Positions 58,448-64,000 of a DNA stretch of 64,000 nt are shown in pieces (positions within the stretch are counted from its first letter, which is position 1; each line of letters starts with the position of its first letter). The notes under the pieces were generated by a model that saw only the letters and a program-made list of their open reading frames with translations, made no database searches and had not been told where the DNA came from. The stretch is taken from contig NZ_BMTS01000003.1 of the NCBI RefSeq assembly GCF_014649795.1, positions 372,001 through 436,000 of the forward strand. The letters run 5' to 3'. Origin of the DNA: Streptomyces melanogenes (GTDB lineage Bacteria > Actinomycetota > Actinomycetes > Streptomycetales > Streptomycetaceae). The translations under genes and the position numbers were made by a program.

Positions 58448-59413
58448 ATGGTGGCTGAGAAGACCGCGTTGGCGTCCGAGGCCGCGGCGAAGAAGGTCGC
58501 TACGGAGGACTCGTCCGGGAAGAAGGCTGCGGCCAAGAAGGAGGCGGCCCCGAAGAAGGCCGCGGCCAAGAAAGCCGCGTCCAAGGAACCGGTTGCCAAG
58601 AAGGCACCGGCCAAGAAGACCGCGACCAAGGAGACCGCCGCCAAGAAGGCAACGCCTAATAAGGCCGCTGCCAAGAAGGCGGCGACCAAGAAGGCGGCGG
58701 CCGAGAAGGCAGGGGTCGACGAGACCGGTGCCAGGAAAGCCGCCACCAAGAAGGCTCCGGCCAAAAAGGCTCCGGCCAAGAAAGCCGTGGCCGAGAAGGC
58801 CGCTGCCAAGAAGACGGCGAAAGCGGTGTCGGGCAAGGCTGCCGGTGGGGCAGCGAAGGAGGCCGCCCCGGCGGCCAAGGGGGCGGCCGAGGCCGCGCAG
58901 CAGAGGGGAGCCAAGAAGGTGGTTGCCAAGAACACGGCCGGCGAGGCGGCGGCCAGGAAGTCCACGGCGGCGGCATCGGCGGTGCCCAAGGCCCGTACCG
59001 TCGTCGCCGGGGTGCCCGGCGAGCTGCCGGTGCGGCCCGGGGAGGACCCGTGGACGCCCGCCGAGGTCGCCGAGGCGCGCACGGAGCTGACCAGCGAGGT
59101 CCTGCGCCTGCGCACCGAGATCGAGGCCTCCGAGAACGCCCTGAGCGGGCTGATGCGGGACTCCGGGGACGGCGCCGGTGACGACGACGCCGACACCGGG
59201 ACCAAGAACATCACCCGCGAGCACGAGATGGCGCTCGCCGCCAACGCGCGCGAGATGCTGGAGCAGACGGAGCGCGCCCTGGAGCGGCTGGACGCCGGGA
59301 CGTACGGCTACTGCGAGGTCTGCGGCAATCCCATCGGCAAGGCGCGGATGCAGGCCTTCCCGCGCGCGACCCTCTGCGTCGAGGACAAGCAGAAGCAGGA
59401 ACGCCGAGGCTGA
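58448..59413 (+). CDS. Histone-H1-like/DksA-TraR fusion protein (DdbA-like)
   Basis: The 321-aa protein combines about 175 residues of Lys/Ala repeats (KKAAAKK, APAKK, AVAEKAAAKK), typical of H1-like DNA-binding tails, with a C-terminal coiled region and a TraR/DksA zinc-finger segment. The finger reads C289-x2-C292-x17-C310-x2-D313: the fourth ligand is Asp instead of Cys. It resembles S. coelicolor DdbA (SCO2075), a nucleoid protein with a DksA-like end. It could compact DNA and touch RNA polymerase. ATG at 58448 follows GAAGGGG; GTG at 58451 is also possible. Confidence 0.9.
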   Translation: MVAEKTALASEAAAKKVATEDSSGKKAAAKKEAAPKKAAAKKAASKEPVAKKAPAKKTATKETAAKKATPNKAAAKKAATKKAAAEKAGVDETGARKAATKKAPAKKAPAKKAVAEKAAAKKTAKAVSGKAAGGAAKEAAPAAKGAAEAAQQRGAKKVVAKNTAGEAAARKSTAAASAVPKARTVVAGVPGELPVRPGEDPWTPAEVAEARTELTSEVLRLRTEIEASENALSGLMRDSGDGAGDDDADTGTKNITREHEMALAANAREMLEQTERALERLDAGTYGYCEVCGNPIGKARMQAFPRATLCVEDKQKQERRG

Positions 59414-59473
59414 CTCCGTACGCGTGTGTCGTACCCTCGTCCTCAGTCAGGTACCTAGGGTTGAGGGACTCAC

Positions 59474-60040
59474 GTGGCAGAGGCGGAGCGCATCATCGGT
59501 ACGCCGGACGTAGAAGGGCCCGACGAGGCCGCGGCTCCCGACGAGCGGCCCAAGGGCAGGCGCAGGATCGCCGTGCTGTTCGCGGTGGCGCTCTTCGCGT
59601 ACCTGCTCGACCTCGGCAGCAAGATGCTCGTGGTGGCCAAGCTGGAGCACCACGAGCCGATCCAGCTCGTCGGCGACCTGCTGGAGCTCAACGCGATCCG
59701 CAACCCGGGCGCCGCGTTCGGCATGGGCGAGGCCTTCACCGTGATCTTCACGATGATCGCGGCGACCGTCATCGTGGTGATCTTCCGGCTGGCCCGCAAG
59801 CTCTACAGCCTGCCCTGGGCGATCGCGCTCGGCCTGCTGCTCGGCGGCGCGCTCGGCAACCTCACCGACCGCATCTTCCGCTCCCCGGGCGTCTTCGAGG
59901 GCGCGGTGGTCGACTTCATCGCGCCGGCCCACTTCGCGGTCTTCAACCTCGCCGACTCCGCGATCGTCTGCGGCGGCTTCCTGATCGTGATCCTCTCGTT
60001 CCGGGGCCTGGACCCGGACGGAACGGTGCACAAGGACTGA
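59474..60040 (+). CDS. lspA: Lipoprotein signal peptidase
   Basis: LspA (188 aa) cleaves signal peptides of prolipoproteins. It has four membrane helices and the catalytic Asp pair in GNLTDRIFR and FNLADSAIV, with conserved [11 protein letters not shown] and [11 protein letters not shown]. The first 35 residues are a charged cytoplasmic extension. GTG at 59474 follows TTGAGGGA. rluD-like starts 52 nt downstream, a common pairing with lspA. Confidence 0.95.
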   Translation: MAEAERIIGTPDVEGPDEAAAPDERPKGRRRIAVLFAVALFAYLLDLGSKMLVVAKLEHHEPIQLVGDLLELNAIRNPGAAFGMGEAFTVIFTMIAATVIVVIFRLARKLYSLPWAIALGLLLGGALGNLTDRIFRSPGVFEGAVVDFIAPAHFAVFNLADSAIVCGGFLIVILSFRGLDPDGTVHKD

Positions 60041-60092
60041 GCCGCAGCTCGGTGCGGGCGGGGTTGTCGGTGCGACAAGGCATACTCGACGG

Positions 60093-61034
60093 GTGAGTAC
60101 GTTTCCCGAGATCCGCACCTTGCCCGTTCCCGACGGTCTGGAGGGCGAGCGCGTCGACGCCGCCATCTCCCGCATGTTCGGGTTCTCCCGTACGAAGGCC
60201 GCTGAGCTCGCCGCGGCGGGGAAGGTCCAGGTCGACGGCTCGGTGGTGGGCAAGTCCGAGCGGGTCCGCGGGGGCGCGTGGCTGGAGGTCGAGATGCCCC
60301 AGGCGCCCGCGCCGGTGCAGATCGTGGCCGAGCCGGTCGAGGGCATGGAGATCGTCCACGACGACGACGACATCGTCGTGATCGTGAAGCCGGTCGGCGT
60401 CGCGGCCCACCCGAGCCCGGGCTGGACGGGGACGACGGTCATCGGCGGCCTCGCGGCGGCCGGGTACCGGATCTCCACCTCCGGCGCGGCCGAACGCCAG
60501 GGCATCGTCCACCGCCTCGACGTCGGCACGTCGGGCCTGATGGTCGTCGCCAAGTCGGAGCGGGCGTACACCTACCTGAAGCAGCAGTTCCGCGACCGTG
60601 TCGTGGACAAGCGCTACCACGCCCTGGTGCAGGGCCACCCGGACCCGATGAGCGGCACCATCGACGCGCCCATCGGCCGCCACCCCAACCACGACTACAA
60701 GTGGGCGGTCACGGCCGAGGGCAAGCCGTCGGTGACGCACTACGACCTGATCGAGGCGTTCCGGGCGGCCTCGCTGCTCGACATCAAGCTGGAGACGGGC
60801 CGCACCCACCAGATCCGCGTGCACATGTCGGCCCACCGCCACCCGTGCGTGGGCGACCTGACGTACGGCGCGGACCCCACCATCGCCAAGCGCCTCGGCC
60901 TGACCCGGCAGTGGCTGCACGCGGTGCGCCTCGGCTTCGAGCACCCGTCGGACGGCGGCTGGGTCGAGTTCGAGAGCAGCTACCCGGACGACCTCCAGCA
61001 CGCGCTGGACGTGATCCGGGCGGAGAGCGAATGA
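60093..61034 (+). CDS. RluD-type 23S rRNA pseudouridine synthase
   Basis: The 313-aa protein has an N-terminal S4 RNA-binding domain ([20 protein letters not shown], then [11 protein letters not shown]) and an RluA-family catalytic domain. The catalytic Asp lies in [19 protein letters not shown]. Other motifs are [33 protein letters not shown] and VGDLTYG. It probably makes pseudouridines in helix 69 of 23S rRNA, as RluD does, though site specificity is inferred. It is downstream of lspA. Confidence 0.93.
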   Translation: MSTFPEIRTLPVPDGLEGERVDAAISRMFGFSRTKAAELAAAGKVQVDGSVVGKSERVRGGAWLEVEMPQAPAPVQIVAEPVEGMEIVHDDDDIVVIVKPVGVAAHPSPGWTGTTVIGGLAAAGYRISTSGAAERQGIVHRLDVGTSGLMVVAKSERAYTYLKQQFRDRVVDKRYHALVQGHPDPMSGTIDAPIGRHPNHDYKWAVTAEGKPSVTHYDLIEAFRAASLLDIKLETGRTHQIRVHMSAHRHPCVGDLTYGADPTIAKRLGLTRQWLHAVRLGFEHPSDGGWVEFESSYPDDLQHALDVIRAESE

Positions 61035-61084
61035 CGCCGTAGGCGTCGGGGCCGGGTTTTCATCTGCGGGCCGTCTGTGGCTGG

Positions 61085-61136
61085 TCGCGCAGTTCCCCGC
61101 GCCCCTAACTACCTAGGGGCGCGGGGAACTGCGCGA
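61085..61136. terminator. Inverted pair of dispersed repeat copies (bidirectional terminator candidate)
   Basis: Two copies of the GCGCGGGGAACTGCGCG repeat face each other, TCGCGCAGTTCCCCGCGCCC (61085-61106 in full) and its exact complement at 61115-61136. They form a 22-bp perfect stem with an 8-nt loop AACTACCT, 51 nt after the pseudouridine synthase gene. Confidence 0.82.
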
Positions 61137-61222
61137 GCAACCCGGCACGGTCCGCAGCTTTGTACGGTGAACCGCGTGGCACGCTGGAGGTCTTGATCAC
61201 CTCGCCGCCCCGGAGGGCATCC

Positions 61223-62809
61223 GTGGATCAGCTGGCCCTGCTGTTCGTGCTGCTGCTCGGAGCGGTGGTCACCGTTCCGGTCGGGGACCGGCTGGGGCTG
61301 CCCGCGCCGGTCCTGATGACGCTCCTCGGTGGGGTCCTGGCCCTGCTGCCGTTCGTCCCGAACGTCGCCGTACCGCCGGACTTCATCCTTCCGCTGGTCC
61401 TGCCGCCGCTGCTCTACGCCTCCGTCCAGCGCACCTCCTGGCGGCAGTTCGCCGCCAACGTCCGGCCGATCCTGCTGCTCGCGGTGGCCCTGGTGTTCGT
61501 CACCACGGCGGCCGTGGCGGCCGTCGCCCACGCCATCGTGCCCGGGCTGCCGATCGCCGCCGCCGTCGCGCTCGGCGCCCTCGTTGCGCCGCCCGACCCG
61601 GTCGCCGCCACCGCCGTCGCGGGCTCGCTCGGGCTGCCCCGCCGGCTGGTGTCGATCCTGGAGGGGGAGGGGCTGTTCAACGACGTCACCGCGATCGTGC
61701 TCTACCACGTGGCGATCGCGGCGGCGGTCAGCGGCGACTTCTCGTGGCCGGACGCGGTGGGCGAGCTGGTGCTGTCCGCCGTGGTGGCGGTCGTGGTCGG
61801 GCTCGTCCTGGGCTGGACCGCCAACAAGCTGATGGGGCTGCTCGACGACGCCACGCTCCAGATCGGCCTCACCCTGCTGGTGCCGTTCGTCGGGTACGTA
61901 CTGGCCGAGGAGTTCGGCGGGTCCGGGGTGCTCGCCGTGCTCACGCTCGCGCTGTTCCTGGCCGAGCACGCGGTGGACGCGGACGACGTCCAGGGGCGGC
62001 TCGCCGGGGCCACGTTCTGGCAGATCGTCGACACCCTGGTGACGGGGATCGCGTTCGGGCTCATCGGGCTCGAACTGCACAACGTGTTCGGCACCGCGAC
62101 CGGCCGGGTCGGCGAGATGGCGGGCTGGGGCGCGATCGTGGTCGGGGTCGTCATCGGCGTACGGCTGGTGTGGCTGCTGCCCGCGACCTGGCTCGCCAAG
62201 CGGCTGCACACGCGACGGGACTACGACGAGGAGATCCCCACGACGTGGCGGGAGACGATCGTCATGTGGTGGGCGGGGATGCGGGGGGTGGCCTCGGTCG
62301 CGCTCGCCCTCGCGATCCCGTTCCGGACCGACGACGGCTCGGCGTTCCCCGCGCGCGACGAGATCGTCTTCGTCGCGTTCTGCGTGATCATGGTGACGCT
62401 GGTGCTCCAGGGCCTGACGCTGCCGTCCCTGGTGCGGCGCCTGGGCGTCCAGGCCGACACCGACGCCGAGCGGGCGCTGGAGCGGGAGCTCGCGATCCGC
62501 GCGGCGAAGGCGGCGAAGCGGCGGCTGCGGGAGATCGAGGACGTGGAGGAGCTGCCCGAGGAGGTCATGGAGCAGCTGCTGCGGCGGGCGTACGACGTGG
62601 GGGCGCGGATCAGTCCGGACATGGTCGACGAGGAGCGGCGGGAGGCGTACGCGAAGCGGGTGGAGCGGTTGCGGACGATCCAGCGGATTCAGCGGGAGAT
62701 GATGTCGGCGGCGCGGCATGAGGTGTTGTCTGCGCGGAGTGAAGCCGGCGCGGACCCGGAAATCGTGGACCGGGTCCTGCGCCAGCTGGATGTGCGCAGC
62801 CTGCGATGA
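61223..62809 (+). CDS. CPA1-family Na+/H+ antiporter
   Basis: The 528-aa protein has about 12 membrane helices and the CPA1/NhaP motifs ALVAPPDPVAATAV, EGEGLFNDVTAIVLY (Asn-Asp ion site) and WWAGMRGVASVALALAIP. A charged, helical cytoplasmic tail of about 110 residues (ERALERELAIRAAKAAKRRL onward) may be regulatory. It exchanges Na+ or K+ for protons to control pH and ion balance. GTG at 61223 follows GGAGGG; upstream frame is probably non-coding. Confidence 0.92.
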   Translation: MDQLALLFVLLLGAVVTVPVGDRLGLPAPVLMTLLGGVLALLPFVPNVAVPPDFILPLVLPPLLYASVQRTSWRQFAANVRPILLLAVALVFVTTAAVAAVAHAIVPGLPIAAAVALGALVAPPDPVAATAVAGSLGLPRRLVSILEGEGLFNDVTAIVLYHVAIAAAVSGDFSWPDAVGELVLSAVVAVVVGLVLGWTANKLMGLLDDATLQIGLTLLVPFVGYVLAEEFGGSGVLAVLTLALFLAEHAVDADDVQGRLAGATFWQIVDTLVTGIAFGLIGLELHNVFGTATGRVGEMAGWGAIVVGVVIGVRLVWLLPATWLAKRLHTRRDYDEEIPTTWRETIVMWWAGMRGVASVALALAIPFRTDDGSAFPARDEIVFVAFCVIMVTLVLQGLTLPSLVRRLGVQADTDAERALERELAIRAAKAAKRRLREIEDVEELPEEVMEQLLRRAYDVGARISPDMVDEERREAYAKRVERLRTIQRIQREMMSAARHEVLSARSEAGADPEIVDRVLRQLDVRSLR

Positions 62810-62940
62810 CCCCACCCCGCCCCTTCCCTAAACCCTCCGGGGGTGGGTGGGGGTTGAGGTGGCTTTCCCGGGGGCTTCGCCCCCGGACCCCGAGCGGGGC
62901 CTGCGGCCCCTGCACCCCGCTTTCGGGGCTCCGCCCCGGA
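62810..62940 (+). repeat. C-rich dispersed repeat, copy 2
   Basis: This repeats the order of copy 1 (54481-54600): CCCACCCCGCCCCTTCCC, GGGGGTGGGTGGGGG, CCGGGGGCTTCGCCCCCGG and GGGGCCTGCGGCCCC, plus an extra GGGGCTCCGCCCC. It fills the gap between two convergent genes. Its hairpins may end both transcripts. Confidence 0.75.
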
Positions 62941-62945
62941 CCCCG

Positions 62946-63977
62946 TTATCCCCGGTCCGTATTGATCCTCGGCAACGCCTCCGGATGGTGGTCGTGGAGC
63001 CAAGTGATCATTTGTTCGCGGACCGTGACCCGTACCGTCCAGATGTCGCCCGCGTCCTTCGCCGTGACCGTTGCTCGGACCACGATCGTCGACGGGGTGG
63101 TGTCGGTGACCGCGAGGGCGCTTTCGCGGCCGTCCCAGGCGGGGCATTCGCGGAGGATGTCGGCCAGTTTCTCGCGCATCAGGGCCACCGGGGCCGCGTG
63201 GTCCAGGTGGAAGAAGACCGTGCCGGTCATCTGGACGCCGCCGCGCGACCAGTTCTCGAACGGCTTGCTGGTGAAGTAGGAGACCGGCATCGTCAGGCGC
63301 CGCTCGTCCCAGGTGCGCACCGCGAGGTAGGTCAGGGTGATCTCCTCGATCACGCCCCACTCGCCGTCCACGACCACCGTGTCCCCGATCCGCACCATGT
63401 CGCCGAAGGCGATCTGGAGGCCCGCGAAGAGGTTGCCGAGCGTCGACTGGGCGGCCACACCGGCCACGATGCCGATGATGCCCGCGGAGGCCAGGATCGA
63501 GGTCCCCGCCGTCCGCATCGCCGGGAACGTCAGCAGCATCGACGCCACCGCGACCACGCCCACGACCGCCGTCACCACGCGCTGGATCAGCGTCACCTGC
63601 GTACGGACCCTGCGCACCCGCGCCGGATCCAGCGCGGAGGCCGCGTACCGCGCGTACGACGCCTCCACGACCGCCGCCGCGATCCGCACCACCAGCCAGG
63701 CGCTCGCGCCGATGAGGACGAGGGAGAGGAGCTGGCCGAGGCCCGCCTCGTGGTCCTGGACCGGGGCCCACTTGATCTGGCGGTAGGTGCCTCTCAGCAG
63801 CGCGGTGAGGACGACGACCTGCAACGGGACGCGGCAGCGGCGCAGCAGTCCCCACAGCGGGGTCTCGCTGTGCCGGGCGTCGGCCTGGCGGAGCAGCCGG
63901 TCGGCCAGCCACACGAGGGCCAGCGTGAGCACGACCGAGCCGCCGATGACGATCAACGGACGCAGTGCGTTCTCCAT
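62946..63977 (-). CDS. MscS-family mechanosensitive channel
   Basis: This 343-aa membrane protein has about four to five helices, then the pore-lining helix and beta domain: ILASAGIIGIVAGVAAQSTL, NLFAGLQIAFGDMVRIGD, GVIEEITLTYLAVRTWDERR and MPVSYFTSKPFENWSRGG. This is the MscS/YnaI pattern, so it should open on membrane tension and release solutes. ATG at 63977 is used; TACGGT (63985-63990) ends 7 nt before it, suggesting a leaderless mRNA. Confidence 0.93.
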   Translation of the reverse strand: MENALRPLIVIGGSVVLTLALVWLADRLLRQADARHSETPLWGLLRRCRVPLQVVVLTALLRGTYRQIKWAPVQDHEAGLGQLLSLVLIGASAWLVVRIAAAVVEASYARYAASALDPARVRRVRTQVTLIQRVVTAVVGVVAVASMLLTFPAMRTAGTSILASAGIIGIVAGVAAQSTLGNLFAGLQIAFGDMVRIGDTVVVDGEWGVIEEITLTYLAVRTWDERRLTMPVSYFTSKPFENWSRGGVQMTGTVFFHLDHAAPVALMREKLADILRECPAWDGRESALAVTDTTPSTIVVRATVTAKDAGDIWTVRVTVREQMITWLHDHHPEALPRINTDRG

Positions 63978-63984
63978 GCCCCCG

Positions 63985-63990
63985 ACCGTA
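63985..63990 (-). promoter_or_regulatory. -10-like hexamer of the MscS-type gene
   Basis: TACGGT, 7 nt before the ATG on the minus strand. The -35 would lie outside the window. Confidence 0.4.
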
Positions 63991-64000
63991 GCTGGCACCA

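Noticed and set aside
58480..59090. Lys/Ala repeat region as a possible CRISPR or satellite array
   Set aside because: The DNA repeats are codon-scale (GCCAAGAAG type) within one open frame, with no spacers or constant unit length.

Overview
This window is a core-chromosome segment of a Streptomyces (or a very close relative). The evidence is very high G+C with third-position G/C codons, frequent GTG starts, and a gene order that as far as I recall follows S. coelicolor from the MacRS two-component system through pfkA, the thiOSG genes, metF and the division and cell wall (dcw) cluster to divIVA, ileS and lspA. I see no prophage, insertion sequence, CRISPR array, tRNA or rRNA. The window is chromosomal housekeeping DNA, and its interest lies mostly in regulation and in a few odd proteins.

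Layout. 1-5460: the end of a sensor kinase and its NarL-type regulator, 6-phosphofructokinase (with a Crp-like palindrome upstream), a D-lactate dehydrogenase-like enzyme, and a fused PhzE-like anthranilate synthase preceded by a trp leader peptide and attenuator. 5463-15000: a secreted amidase with FG-GAP-like repeats, class II DAHP synthase, bfd (iron box) and bfr, a small sulfite-oxidase-like protein, a His-rich DUF4396 membrane protein behind a CsoR-like operator, endonuclease IV and a PASTA kinase. 15100-20870: thiO-thiS-thiG under a TPP riboswitch, a ferredoxin-reductase-like flavoprotein, an Rv2175c-like DNA-binding protein, thiE and metF. 20900-30300: a membrane protein with a Tyr/Gln-rich tail, a CrtI-like oxidoreductase, a DUF4126 protein, a three-gene operon (degenerate ABC ATPase, YhgE/Pip membrane protein, TetR) behind a clear promoter and operator, a SAV_6107-type protein, a methyltransferase and a DUF3040 protein. 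30500-36200: tgpA-like transglutaminase, DUF58 and MoxR genes (translationally coupled) and a beta-carbonic anhydrase. 36350-54475: the dcw cluster rsmH-ftsL-ftsI-murE-murF-mraY-murD-ftsW-murG-ftsQ-ftsZ-pgeF-yggS-sepF-ylmG-divIVA, with many 4-nt stop/start overlaps, three candidate promoters before ftsZ and a strong terminator after divIVA. 54755-64000: ileS with a T-box leader and an altered GxHH signature, a histone-H1-like/DksA fusion, lspA, an RluD-type pseudouridine synthase, a Na+/H+ antiporter and an MscS-type channel.

How it fits together. The dcw genes make lipid II and build the septum. DivIVA drives polar growth, and SepF and YlmG accompany FtsZ. The PASTA kinase, TgpA/DUF58/MoxR genes and the amidase are further envelope functions. 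Amino-acid and cofactor genes are controlled by RNA elements: trp attenuation, a TPP riboswitch and a T-box. Metal-linked genes show an iron box (bfd) and a CsoR-like box (DUF4396). Several genes have a -10-like hexamer 6-7 nt before the start codon, which suggests leaderless transcripts. Dispersed palindromic repeats occupy several intergenic gaps. All functional assignments rest on reading motifs by eye; no database search was run.
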